Shown here one piece after another: positions 1 to 12,010 of a stretch of DNA of 64,000 bases. A model generated the notes under the pieces. The model ran no database searches. It was not told where the DNA came from and saw nothing but the letters and a program-made list of their open reading frames with translations. Position numbers and translations under genes: made by a program. The stretch comes from Quillaja saponaria (lineage: Eukaryota > Streptophyta > Magnoliopsida > Fabales > Quillajaceae). The DNA is taken from contig CM055605.1 in assembly GCA_029379385.1 (NCBI GenBank), forward strand, positions 6,421,001 through 6,485,000. Direction: 5' to 3'. The number at the start of each line of letters is the position of its first letter. The stretch's first letter is position 1.

Positions 1-1443
1 ATAAATATCTTAAAGGATAGTTTGATGATGGGTATACATTGGAGTTTAGGTGATGGGCATAAAACTCAATTTTGGTTGGATAATTGGTTGGATGTAGAAA
101 GGCCTCTTATTTATCATGCTTCAAGTCAGATTCCTGAAACTGACATTAACAAGTCGGTTTCCTGTTATTGCAATAATGGAGAGTGGGACTGGGAGGTAAT
201 TGGGTCTGTACTTCCAGTTTCAATTTGTAGCAAAATCAAAGGGATTCCTGTTCCTTCTGACTCGGGTGGAATGGATATGAAAGTGTGGGGGTTGACTACT
301 AATGGAAATTTCACGATAAAATCTGCGTATCATAGCCTTGAATCCGTTAGTATACAAGATAGTATGAGCAGACTATGGAATCTAGTATGGAAGTGGCCTG
401 GTCCGCAAAGAATTAAAACTTTTTTATGGCTTTTAGTACATAACAGGATCATGACCAATGAAGAACGGGCTAGAAGGGGTTGTGCACAAACACCTTCGTG
501 TGGGCGTTGCCCAGCTCAAAATGAAAGTATCCTTCATTGCCTTAGGGACTGCCCTTTCTCGCATGGTTTTTGGATCAAGTTAGTGAAAGGAAAGTCTCTT
601 AGTTTATTTTTTGGGACTAATATAATAGATTGGATTAAACTTTGCCTCACAAAGGAAATTGGAATGCATGAGGTAGATTGGGGAATAACATTTGGAGTGG
701 CGGTTTGGTATTTGTGGAAATGGCGTAACCAACAAATCTTTGAAGAAAACTTCACTCCTCCTTGGAACCCGGTGTCTATCATTATGACTATGGTCAGTGA
801 AATTACTAAGTCTTTGCTCCCTGAGAATGGAGTATTGGTGGAACATAGGAAGACTTGTGTACAACTGTGTTGGATTATGCCTCCGGATGGTTGGGTCACC
901 CTTAATACTGATGGTTCTAGCAGAGGAAATCCAGGGGTGAGTGGAGCAGGAGGTCTTCTGAGAAACTCTGATGAGAACTGGTTAGCTGGCTTTGCAGTTG
1001 CTCTAGGGGTTTGTAGTTCAACAAGTGCTGAGCTTTGGGCAGTTTTCCATGGCCTGAGGCCTGCGTGGAAGCTCGAGTTTAAGAAGGTGATGATGGAAGT
1101 AGATTCAAAGACAGTGGCGGCCTATTTGTCAAATGAGAACAATGGTACAAATTTACACATATCGTTAATAGCCAGAATTCAAAAAATTATGGCACAAGAT
1201 TAGAGTGTTCAGGTTCGACATGTTTACAAGGAATGTAATACTTTTGCAGACTGATTAGCAACAAATACTGTAGATGGTAGGATAGATTCTAAACATCTAG
1301 TGTGCCCTCATGAAGATTTGAAGCTGCAATTACTTAGAGACCTATTAGGAGTAGCTCAGTATCATGTTATTTCATCTTAGTTTTCCTTGCTTCTTTTCTT
1401 GGCCGTGAGGCCCGTTTATTCTAAAAAAAAAATAAAAAAAAAA
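1..1443 (+). mobile_element. 3' part of a decayed L1-type non-LTR retrotransposon (zinc-binding and RNase H region)
   Basis: An open frame at 22-1203 encodes the C-terminal part of a plant LINE polyprotein. Near residues 95-185 is the Cys/His-rich domain that follows the reverse transcriptase (pattern W-x-W-P-G-P-Q-R-I-K-T-F-L-W, then C-x-x-C and H-C-L-R-x-C). An RNase H domain follows, with its first catalytic Asp in NTDGSSRGNPG, the Glu in SAELWAV and the second Asp in EVDS. The frame continues past the first stop as HVYKECN and then AD-stop-LA, so a TAG at 1201 and a TGA at 1252 each probably replace a Trp codon, which breaks the protein. An A-rich stretch near 1422-1443 fits a LINE poly(A) tail. 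The reverse transcriptase and endonuclease would lie before base 1. The copy is inactive. Confidence 0.88.
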
Positions 1444-2201
1444 ATCATATTTTAAAACACAGACAATTGATTAATTATTTGGTACAACTAAACTTTCATT
1501 CAATTAATGATTTTTTTGACTTTCTTTTAAATGGCAGTTGTTCTACTTTCTTTTCTACTTCCACGAGCTTAGAACAATCTCCATATATGCTAGCTAGCTC
1601 CTGCTTTGCATAATTTCTTTTATATTAAAAATATATTTCTTTAAAAGATTATTCAACTTTGAGTAATATATCAAAAATAATTTCTTGAGATTTTCTAAAT
1701 ATGTTTTTAATAAGAGTGAAAATGAGTAGAGTTTTACAAAATTGTGGTCAGTTTCTTAAACTGTTTTGTTACTATTTTAACTATATATTTTTTTTTGGGT
1801 ACAACTATTTTAACTATTTTATCCAAAAACGGACGTTAAAAAAAATCCTAATTTAAAACACACGACAATTGATTGATTATTTGGTACAACTAAACTTTCA
1901 AGATTTTTTTGACTTTCTTTTTAAAAGGCAGTTGTTCTACTTTCATTCCTACTTCCACGTGCTTGGAACAATCTCTATTTATGCTAGCCAGCTCCTGCTT
2001 TGCATAATTTCTTTTATATTAAAAATATACTTCTTTCGATTTATTAGAGATGTCATTCAACTTTGAGTAATATATTAAAAATAATTTATCGAGATCCTCT
2101 AAATATATTTTTAGTAAGAGTGAAAATGAGTAGAATTTTACAAAATTGTGCTCGGTTTCTTAAACTGTTGTTACTATTCTAACTATTTTATCTAAAAAGG
2201 T
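1441..2201. repeat. Imperfect tandem duplication, unit about 370-390 bp
   Basis: Positions about 1441-1830 and 1846-2201 carry the same sequence in the same orientation with small indels. Shared landmarks in order are ttaaaacaca, ttggtacaactaaactttca, ggcagttgttctactttc, tagctcctgctttgcataat (second copy ccagctcc...) and gagtgaaaatgagtaga. No coding content is visible. It directly follows the LINE tail. Confidence 0.8.
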
Positions 2202-2863
2202 AATGATTTGAACATTTTAACAACTCAACACAAATTATTATTCAAAATCAAATATAAATAATAAAAAATGCAATCCAAATTCTAATTGAACCATTAACAT
2301 GTTCATAAACAATTCTTTTAATATATATATATATATTTTGTTTTGATGTTTAAATTTGACGCTAGGAGATAAAGAGATTAATATCAAATATTCAAACTAA
2401 GCTCTCGATAATCAATTGTTTCCACCCTCACCTCTAATTACATTGATGTTATTTATCTTAGGGAGACATTAGGAGTATCACGAATCAGTGTACAATACTT
2501 TATTTTTCTTCTATTTTTGCTAATTTGTGCAATTAATAGAATATCCTAAAATCATACCATTTTCACATCCTTCAATAGACATCAGACACGTAGACAAATC
2601 TGACACACAATAATCCCAACTTTTCAGAGGAAGTATTTCTTGGTTCCTATTGTATTGAGCACCAACTGGTTATGTGAGAGATTTTTACCCACAGATTAAG
2701 CCGTTTGGCAATTGGCAATTTGGCTCCCTATTACACAACGAAACCAAAATGATTTGTCTAAGAGTCACAGACATCACTCTCTAAATTTCTCCAACTGATA
2801 AACAAAGAGTAGGCTTATGTGGGCTCTCTGGATCCACTCAATTAACTTACCCATGTTTTGGTT
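2202..2863. other. Upstream region of the prenyl synthase gene, AT-rich, no gene
   Basis: No coding sequence could be supported. A short TA microsatellite lies near 2322-2336. The last ~200 bases become less AT-rich on approaching the TATA-like motif of the next gene. Confidence 0.5.
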
Positions 2864-2870
2864 CTATATA
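2864..2870 (+). promoter_or_regulatory. TATA-like box of the solanesyl diphosphate synthase gene
   Basis: The motif ctatata lies about 205 bases before the start codon, which allows a 5' leader of about 175 nt. This is a position-and-sequence prediction only. Confidence 0.4.
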
Positions 2871-2976
2871 GAGCGAAACTTCTAAGCCAGAAAAACACAC
2901 CCATATGAAATCTAATAACTTATTTTTTCTCATTCAAAAACTTCAGTAATTATCCTCTCCATTGAATATTTTCTTC

Positions 2977-3003
2977 ATGGGTGTTTGGTTAATGGGAAGT
3001 TAA
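2977..3003 (+). promoter_or_regulatory. Short upstream ORF in the 5' leader
   Basis: An ATG at 2977 opens an 8-codon frame that closes with TAA at 3001-3003, about 70 bases before the main ATG at 3075. If the leader begins near the TATA-like box at 2864, ribosomes would meet this uORF first. Whether it affects translation cannot be told from sequence. Confidence 0.35.
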
Positions 3004-3074
3004 GCATATTTTCTACCTGGGTTTTTTATTTGGGAGTGGAATTTGATAAATTTCGTTTCTGGGTCTGACTCACT

Positions 3075-6000
3075 ATGATGTCAGTAGCATGCCAAAGTCT
3101 TGATTCGGTTGCTTGTGGGTGCTCTTCTAATGCTTCATTCGACCGGTATTCAGTAAGGAAATATGCAAAGGCGAATTTTTGTGGTATTAGAAGCCTTGGT
3201 TCTCGGAAATTAGTTTATTGTCGGCGGGAAATCACTCAGTGTCGAGTATCATCGATGAAGACACCGGAGACTGTGTTAAATGGTAAAGCATTTATTAGAT
3301 TTTGTTCACATAATAAACTAGTTTGATTAAAAGCAGCTAGTATGTAAATTGTCTGTGTGTGATATGATACTAGCAATTGAGTTCTGATTTACATGTTCCT
3401 ACTATGCAGAGTTAACTCAAGGTCCTGCAGCTGTGTTAGACTTGGAGAATTATTCAAGAAGCCCCATTTCAGTAACAAAATTGTTTGAAGTGGTTGCTGA
3501 TGACCTACTGACATTGAACCAAAATCTTCGTTCGGTGAGTAATGCCTGTTAACTTCCAATATATAGCTTTAGAATGATGTTATGGGAATTAATTGGTTTA
3601 GAATATTGTTATGTATAGTTCATTTCCAGAAGCATGTTTTTTCATGTCTGGAGTATTATTAAAGGTGTGCTATTGTTCATTGTGTTTCGTTAGTTGTTAA
3701 TACATGCTTTTTGCATCTATTTGCTTTTCTTGAAGACATGAAGCTAATGGTCAGTTATTCATTCATGACATGCTTCTGGGAGGTGAGTTCGCATTATAAC
3801 ACCTGTCTTCATTCACACAAGTGAGATAGCATCCCCAACCCATCTCTCCCACCCTTTTCTATAACTTGAGACTCCATTCTTTGCTAACTCATGTAGAAGT
3901 TTCCAACTATATCGATCATTCCCATAAGCTTTAACCTCCAGATTATTGTAGTACAATACATGTAATTTGTTCTGGTTTTCTTTAAGTTTGTGTGACAAAC
4001 AGTTTTGAGGCCGTATGTTCTGGCTGTTTATTTTTTTACATTGTGAACATAAATAATTTGCCTTGCTAGTTGATTCTGGTAGCCAGTTGAAAATAGTGGA
4101 GTACTGTTGTATGTGGACACTTCCAAAACTTGGACTTAATATATATATGTATGTCTGCTAACAAATGATATATGTACATGAGAGTCTGGATCTCAATTTC
4201 ATATTACGGTGAAGGATGATTAGAGTTGCTCTTGATAGTTTAGTATGAAGCATCAACTGCACATGATATATGAAATCATACATAAATTAAGTATTGGGGC
4301 CCCATTTTTGGTGGTTTAATTGCTGTCATACTAAGTTAAAATTAGTTCTCACTGAAAAGTGTTTCTTGCACTGTCACTTGAAAAGGAGAAAGTATCATCC
4401 ATATTGGATTTCCTATCTTGCCTGTCCCATTTGGTGGTTTAATTGCTGTCATACTAAGTTAAAATTAGTTCTCACTGAAAAGTGTTTCTTGCACTGTCAC
4501 TTGAAAAGGAGAAAGTATCATCCATATTGGATTTCCTATCTTGCCTGTCCCATTTGGTGTAGTATCATGTTCTTTAAGACACCTTCAAAAACCTGAGAAG
4601 GAAGTGAAATTTAATAAAGAATGAAGATTGGGAACGTGTAAGTAAGCCAGTGATGAAAGTATTTCTGTTCATAGACACATGAATAGAAATCCTTATTCAC
4701 CGCTTCACCAGATTCCTCCGAGTGATATTTATTCATATTTCATAGTGTTCTGTTAGACTACTTATTTCATTGTACATATGAATATTACATAAGGAAGTTC
4801 TTTATTTCAGAGGCTTTTGATCTCAGCATCATGATTTTGGTTATGTTAAATTCCAGTTTTCACTAATCCAGATTTAAAATTATAACATTTGAAATGATTT
4901 TTGATGTCGATCAGTGTGGTTCACTTTCTGTTTGCTATTGTAACGTACTAATTTATATAACTATAGCTAAGGTCACCTTGTATGTACTATACCTCATGCA
5001 ATAATATGCTCTTAATTGTTTCCTTGGCTTCTGCTTGGTGCTGTAAACCTGAATATATCATAGCTCATTTACATAATGATGTGCTGTTGATGACATGTTT
5101 ATTCTCTTTCTGAAAATTACACTGCTAAGATTTGAGTGTCAAGTTTATGTATTCAGTTTAATGTCTAATATGTTACTGTATCTGATGAAGATGCTCTGCT
5201 AGATTGTTGGCGCAGAAAACCCAGTTTTAATGTCTGCAGCCGAGCAGATCTTTGGTGCTGGTGGTAAGAGGATGAGACCAGCTCTGGTGTTCTTAGTGTC
5301 GCGAGCAACAGCACAGCTAGTAGGATTGAAGTCAGTATAATCAAATGTTTATTTACATTTTTACCTTATCTGGTATTTTCTGTCCATATAAAGTTCTTTG
5401 TACCATATGATGGGGGGAAGAAAAAAGCTTCATTTTGAATTGCTTTGTTCCAGGGAACTTACGATAAAGCATCGTCGTTTGGCTGAGATAATTGAGATGA
5501 TTCATACTGCAAGTCTGATTCATGATGATGTATTAGATGACAGTGACCTACGAAGAGGTAGGCCTTGTGATCCTCATGTAGAAATTAGTTGTAAGATGTC
5601 ACTTGGCATACAAATATGAAATATCTATACCATTCATCAATTAAGCAGCTATAAAGCAATTCTACACATAATTGGGATGTTAAATTGGTTGAAGGAAGTG
5701 GTTTCTTTGAGCTTGTTTGCTGTTGCATTAGCTTTCCCTGCTTTCTTTCCTCCCCGGTCCTTGCTTTAATCCTCTGCTAGGTTCAACTGAGCATAAGTGC
5801 TTTTATTTTGCAGGGAAAGAGACAGTTCATCAACTCTATGGAACAAGAGTGGCAGTGTTGGCTGGCGACTTCATGTTTGCACAATCATCATGGTATCTTG
5901 CCAATCTTGAAAATCTTGAAGTCATTAAACTCATCAGCCAGGTAAATCCCATTAGCATACATATCGATTATGTCTTCCACCATGTATTCTCATAGTCAAA

Positions 6001-6664
6001 TTACTTAATGGAAGTTCTACATTACTACTGCAAGTTGCAAACTTTTAAGTTTTTGCCCATTGGCAGGTGGGTAAATAGTAAATTTAAGTAACTATACATA
6101 ATAGTGCTTTGGCAGGTTATCAAAGATTTTGCAAGTGGTGAAATAAAACAGGCTTCTGGCTTGTTTGATTGTGACGTTAAACTGGAGGAGTATCTGATCA
6201 AGAGCTACTACAAAACAGCCTCCTTGATTGCTGCTAGTACAAAAGGAGCAGCAATTTTTAGTGGGGCTGACAGCAGTATCACTGAGAAAATGTATGAATA
6301 CGGTAAAAATCTGGGTCTGTCCTTCCAAGTTGTGGATGACATATTGGATTTCACTCAGTCAGCAGAGCAGCTGGGGAAGCCTGCTGGCAGTGACCTGGTC
6401 AAGGGTAATCTGACTGCACCAGTAATTTTTGCACTGGAGGGACAGCCCAAATTGAGAGATATCATTGACTCTGAATTCAGTGAGACTGGTTCCCTTGATG
6501 AAGCCATTGAATTGGTTAAGAGTTCTGGGGGCATTGAAAGAGCACAAGAGTTAGCAAAAGAGAAAGCTGATCTTGCTATTCAAAATCTTCGATGTCTTCC
6601 TCAAAGCGTGTTTCGATTAGCTCTTGAGGATATGGTTATGTACAATCTCGAACGGATTGCCTAA
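3075..6664 (+). CDS. SPS: Solanesyl diphosphate synthase, plastid type
   Basis: Long-chain trans-prenyltransferase that extends allylic diphosphates with isopentenyl diphosphate to make the C45 side chain of plastoquinone. Six exons join in frame: 3075-3282, 3410-3534, 5203-5330, 5454-5557, 5814-5941 and 6116-6664, with all junctions GT-AG, giving 413 aa (normal for the family). GGKRMRP, which binds IPP, is at residues 131-137. The first Asp-rich motif DDVLDD is at 178-183 and the second, DDILD, at 305-309. The first ~65 residues are rich in Ser, Arg and Lys and poor in acidic residues, like a chloroplast transit peptide. The C-terminus ([14 protein letters not shown]) fits plant SPS proteins. 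The first of two adjacent ATGs is taken as the start. Plastid rather than mitochondrial location is inferred from resemblance to plastid SPS. The gene looks intact. Confidence 0.93.
4308..4553 (+). repeat. Perfect 2 x 123-bp tandem duplication inside SPS intron 2
   Basis: Positions 4308-4430 and 4431-4553 are identical by eye and abut directly. A few bases of a third copy (ttggtg) follow. Because 123 is a multiple of three, an open frame of 100 codons runs through both copies, but it has no start context, splice sites or known motif and is taken as chance. Confidence 0.93.
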
Positions 6665-7596
6665 GCTCATGTATAAAGAAGTAAGAATTTACATCATTGA
6701 GGAAAATTCTTTGGTCCTAACAATGGAGAAAGCCTTGAAGTTCAAGTCTGTCCCAGTAAAAGAGCTTCAGGGCCTCTGGCAACTCTTCTGAAAGTGCTAC
6801 CCATAGAAAATCTACTTGTAACTTATATTCTTTGAAACAATTGAGATACATCACCTCATTATTATTCACTTGCAGTTGCAGCTTCCCTGCAAATTGGGTT
6901 ACAAGGATAACAAACGATAATATTTCAAAGTAATTATATAGCATTTCTTTTTTGGAGTTCAATAAAATAATGATACTAAGGCTTGGTCTATTGCCACTAC
7001 CAAAATTAACTTGGTGGCAACTTTAAGTATGTGATTTTGTGAAAAACAGAAGCACATCGCGATCATCATGCGAGACCCACTTAATTTTTATGTGAGACTT
7101 ATTTCTTAAGATAAAATTAGATCATGTTAAGTCAATTGTATTTTTTTTTTTCTTTTTACGATCGGTAATGTTCAACTCTTGAATATGTAAGGTGAAAGAA
7201 AAAACTAATAGATTTCAAGGCTTCAATCCGAAAGCGAAGGAGGATGAAGCTCAAATTACTCCATCAATGGCCAATGGAGCTATTTCCAAATGGAAAAATG
7301 CAAGGCAAAATATGCTCAAATTTACTTTTAAAGATATCCTTTGGGAACATTTTAGGACCAAAAGTGAAATTAATTAAAAGTAAACAATGTTTTAATTATT
7401 TTCAATTAATTTTATAATTCAACGATTTAGGGCCGGAGCTCCTATTAGTAACTGGATTCGGGCCTTTCAGCCCGTCAAAAGGCCTCCCCGATGCCCGTTT
7501 CGTTCTACGTTTAGGGAGAGACAGTCGAATCGAAACGCTTTTACGATTCACACAAAACTCTCAGGCAAACGGAGAGGGGGAGAAAGAGAGAGAGAG
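6665..7596. other. SPS 3' flank and upstream region of the IMP1-like gene
   Basis: A polyadenylation-like aataaa lies at about 6961-6967. The last 100 bases before 7597 are GA-rich (agaaagagagagagagatg), typical of a plant 5' leader. No other gene could be supported. Confidence 0.5.
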
Positions 7597-9590
7597 ATGA
7601 GGCTACTGAGTTTAGGGCAATGGAAAAGCATAGCAAAGGAGGCAGTGGATCGGACAGCGATAGTAGCGAAGTTCCTCTGCTGGCTTCACGTCACGGACAC
7701 CTACCTTTGCTCCCCTACACTCGTATGTACCTTATAATTACTCTTCTTCTTCTTCTTCTTCCTCCTCCTCAGTTTCCTTCTGTTTTTTTCACGAATTGAT
7801 TGATTTCTGTATCTGGTGGTTTCAGGTCTACGGACCAAGTATGCTACCCACATTGAATCTGACCGGTGATGTAGTCCTAGCCGAACACATGTCACAACGG
7901 CTAGGGAAGGTTCAACATGGAGATGTTGTACTGGTTCGCTCACCATTGGACCCTAAACGGACTTTGACTAAACGCATTTTGGGCATGGAAGGTGATAGGA
8001 TTACTTACGTTGTGGATCCCAAGAACAGTGATAGAACTCAATCTGTAGTGGTATGTATGATTGTTATTAATTTTTTTTTTTTTTTTTACTATTGATATCT
8101 ATGCATTACACTATTGGAGTTTCTCATTAGTCTTTTTCATATATGTATTACACTTTTGAGTTTTGACACCTTACTTGAAGAAAAAAGTAATTGAAACCTA
8201 TAAATTAAATTCTGTAGCTTTGGAAGTAATCTGTGGATTTAGCCACCTTGAAGTTTATCCAATCCACTTATAATCACACCCATGTTGGCAAATACTGGTT
8301 TTCAGCTATTGTAATACTGGAAATCATATAACATGAATTACAGGGTTATTAAAACAAGAATGACACTAGAAACTAGTTAAAATCCAATGAGTGCAGCTAG
8401 CATCAAAACGAGGTTTTATCAAGGCAGCCGTCAAGCATAGCTTCGATGTGCACAAGTACTGTTGCAAAGCAGCAGACAGTTCATTGACAACTGAAGCTAA
8501 TCTGTATTCCAACTTACTTCTGTTACTTATCAATTTTTTCCTTTTTTAAGCATAGCTGGGTGAGCTAATCCATCTCCGCTGCACAAAGCTGAACAAAATT
8601 TCATGGTAATATCGATTAGAGTGGGAAATTTCACACATAAGATTTGGAACAAATGATTATACAAAGTCCCTTAAAAGAAGAACACTTTAATATAACTTGT
8701 TTTATTTTGAACGGTATTAGAAAAGGCATAACATCCTCTGTTAAACTACAAAAGGATTGCTTGTTACCGGAAACATGAATCACTTTTCAATACTCCAGTC
8801 TTCCAGCTAAAGTAGATCCACTTCCCCTGCCAAAGAAGTCCTCTATCTCAAAAAAGTCTTATTTCTATGCTCCCTTCTGATTAATCTGTTTTGCTTTTGT
8901 CAATATTCTTTAGTGATCTGGGACAATCACGAAAGTAACATAGGAATATTTGGCTAAAGATCTATATCAAAGGCGTGCTTGTGCCCTCTTCATGATGGAC
9001 CTTTTAAATATATGAATCAAGCTGGCTGAGATGACAAACTGGGTCAAGAGACCACTGCATTTAGTCATCTCTCTTGTATTTTGAATTTTTTTTTTTCCTA
9101 TTGACTCAATAATTGCTGATTTGTAGCTTAAATTATATGTAATGATTTTTATAAATAGGTTCCGAAGGGGCACGTTTGGATTCAGGGAGATAACATCTAT
9201 CTATCTAGTGATTCACGGCTTTTTGGGCCTGTTCCTTATGGTCTTATTCAAGGAAAAGTGTTTTTCAGGGTAAGTGCTTGGTTTTTAATCCTTTTATTAT
9301 TTTTATTTTAAGGATAGATGTTCTTCTATATGATAGATCAATCATCTGGTTATTTTTACTCAAACCTGCCTATTATATTAAGAGCAAATAAGTTATGGCT
9401 TCATTCTTAGCATGAAAGATATCAACACCTCTATGGCCTTCGGTTGTCGTCATTGTTTTGGTGTATAATTTATGTGTCATAATATACCAAATAATTGGTG
9501 GTTATATAAGTTGTCAATAACTCAGCTTCATCACTATGTCATCAGGTCTGGCCACCTGATAGCTTTGGATCATTGGATCATTCCCTATGA
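7597..9590 (+). CDS. IMP1: Mitochondrial inner membrane protease subunit 1-like protein (S26 signal peptidase family)
   Basis: Serine peptidase that removes sorting signals from proteins delivered to the mitochondrial intermembrane space, working as a complex with a second subunit in the inner membrane. Four exons join in frame: 7597-7722, 7826-8050, 9159-9269 and 9546-9590 (GT-AG junctions), giving 168 aa, the usual size. The catalytic Ser lies in GPSMLPT (about residue 47) at the start of exon 2. The catalytic Lys lies in [10 protein letters not shown] (about residue 91). The conserved GDN...SDSR box is in exon 3. A moderately hydrophobic N-terminal stretch precedes the active Ser, as expected for a single membrane anchor. 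The last exon encodes only 14 residues, ending LDHSL. Function comes from family motifs. Confidence 0.93.
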
Positions 9591-11891
9591 TAAAGATATT
9601 TTATTAAAGGTATGGCTGGCTTTTATGTAACTATAAGTTCTCTGTAGTTACAATTATTATGGTCTGTAAACTATGTTATTGGCTTTTACTGTTGAAAACT
9701 TATTTTATATGATTTGCTGCTTAGTTGGTCACATCGAATTAAAATTTTCAGTTCACGTACAACAAGGATGTCTAAGAAGCATTATTAATCAGCTGAATTG
9801 GTTAAAGTGCCTACATTTGGATTAAAATAACTACCAACCTTTTCTTCTTCTTCTTTTTTTTTTAGTTTTTAATCTTTCTTTATCTGGTTGGACATGATTT
9901 CAGCTGAACTGTTTACAATACCAAAATAAGTTTGCCTGCTTCATGGTAATGTTGGCTGGAAAAAGAAGAAAAAAGGACTTCAAAAGGAAGTAAAGAAAAA
10001 AAGGAACATGAAGAGTATCGTGTTAGAGTTGAGCATACTTTGTCTAAAGCAACAATCTGAATTGAAGTAAATGACGGCTTCTTAGTTTACAAAAGAATAA
10101 TAGCATATTCAGGTTTCCTTATCTGTCTTGGCAGGGTCTGCTGTGGACTTTGAAGTTTGAAAACTCCCTACAAGTGCTTCATTGGTGGGTTTTGGCAATC
10201 TGAATTAGTTATTGAGTTTTATGAGAACAGATGAATGAGATTAGGTTTTAAGTTGAGAATTGAGAAGCTAAAATGTCGAGGTCAGAGAGGTAGTGGCTGT
10301 ACTTTATGGAATTTGTTGCACGGTTTGAACTGAATTCCTAAGCTGTTAAGTTGGCTAGATGCCATCCTGACTAACGTCTTTGCACTGTTTTGGAATTCAA
10401 ATCTACCGTTCTCTTCTGAAGAGGCATCTCTCGTCTCTTACTAAATTAACATATAATGTACAGGCAATATGCATTGTGATCAATGTTATGTCTCGATTAA
10501 TCTCTATTCTCTAGTCTTCTGTTTTTATCTACTAGTCAAACACCTGAGCATGGGCTTAAGTTCTACAGTTTTAGTTAATTATGTTAATTTAAGTTTAAGA
10601 TATTGGCACTTGAATAGATCACTTCTATTATAAAATAAGGAACATTATTTAATTAACTGATGGGCATGCAATTGCAGGCTATTTTTTGGTTACATCCATA
10701 GAAGGCTAAAAGGAGATATGTGACCGTGAGTGAAGTGGAGCCTGAACCCTTAGACTTCTGCTCACCTATTTGTTGTACCTTCACTGCCCAAGCGTGGTTT
10801 CATTCAGCTCTCAATCTCTAGGCCCTCAATTCATAGATGATTTCATTCAAGGAGTGGTGGTTTTAGGTTTCAGACACTTAGGTCTCCTCCATCATACATA
10901 CTGCGTCTTTGTTGGAACTTTGATGTGTTTGTCCTGCTGGGCGTGTTGAAGACCAGGAATGACAAGGTCTTTACTGTAAAAACTTGGGCTGTCGGGAAGC
11001 TTCTTCTTTGTTACTTAGAGTTTCAGAATTGCAGGCATACCTGTTAATTTTTTGCAGTTGGTTATTATTACTATATATATATTTTTTTTTGTGGGTTTGC
11101 CTATGGTTTGGTGCCAGCTGGGGTTGTGTATAACCCATCCTCTTTGCTATTCCTTGTGACGCAGATGTTTTTCCATCTGTATTCTGTGGCAATAAAACAT
11201 GGTGGAAACTGTTGGTGAATTGCGATGGGAGACAGTTATAGTATAACTGTAGAAAACTTTTGTTTCTATCTTCTAGGATCAAAGGAAACTTCTTCACGTC
11301 GAATACCCAAGGAATGGGAACGATTGATGCTAAATATTCAAAAGGTGATCTTCAATCTCCTCCATTTCAGGTTCTGTTTCAAACAAATGGATCAGACTGA
11401 TTCCAGTAACAAGCATGAGGATATGGATAATTACTAATGATTGAATGGCTTAAAATGAAGAAAGATGTTAATGAAATTTGTAGTTTAATTGGTTAAGATG
11501 GATGTGTGGTTATTTTTTGAACTGATTAAATTGTAATTAAATTATAATGTAATATTGTTATTATTATGGTTAATTTTTCAAAGAATAATGAGGAGAGTAA
11601 AATCTCCTTAAACATATTTCATTCAATTGCATTTTTTAAATTAACCCTTGAAACAATTCCAACAAAAATTCCAAGAGATCTTACCATGAACCAATGGCAA
11701 TTCGCATTTCAAATTAATGAATTTACCTCACAAAGGGGCATTCTAATATTCTTCTAAAAAAAATAATTTTCTTAATTTTTAAAATAAATAAAATAAAATA
11801 AAAATTGGGAAGGACTAGGTTACTACTTACTAGATAAAGGGCATAACAGACATTTAACACAAACAAAAACTCTATAAATTAAACTCCAAAT
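9591..11891. other. Intergenic region after IMP1, no gene supported
   Basis: Part of 9591-11450 may be 3' UTR or alternative 3' exons of the preceding gene. Open frames here are short, with no recognisable motifs or exon structure. From about 11470 the sequence becomes strongly AT-rich with short poly(A) tracts. Confidence 0.4.
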
Positions 11892-12010
11892 CTAGGGTTT
11901 AAGTCACTGCCTTGAGAGAACCGGGCGAATCAACAATAATGGCGTTCGTGTTCCGTTGCGGGCACAAAGCAAAAACCTTAAGTTCTGCTCTTCATCTCTG
12001 CGAGCTCTAG
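11892..12010 (+). other. Possible promoter and 5' end of a truncated nuclear gene (telo-box plus short ORF)
   Basis: A telo-box-like ctagggttt (11892-11900) is followed 39 bases later by ATG at 11939, which opens a 23-codon frame closing at 12008-12010. The peptide begins MAFVFRCGHKAKTLSSAL and lacks acidic residues until its end, resembling the start of an organelle-targeted protein. Telo-boxes are common upstream of plant translation-related genes. No downstream exon was recognised, so this may be a severed gene start or a non-coding transcript. I do not recognise the gene. Confidence 0.3.

Noticed and set aside
534..899. Antisense open frames within the LINE RNase H region
   Set aside because: They overlap the recognisable LINE frame and have no motif of their own.
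4294..4596. 100-codon open frame in SPS intron 2
   Set aside because: Created by the 123-bp tandem duplication; no splice sites, start context or known domain.
7192..7377. 61-codon frame upstream of IMP1
   Set aside because: Low complexity, no homologue recognised, and it lies in a typical promoter region.
11225..11437. 70-codon frame after IMP1
   Set aside because: No family resemblance and no exon context; could be 3' UTR.
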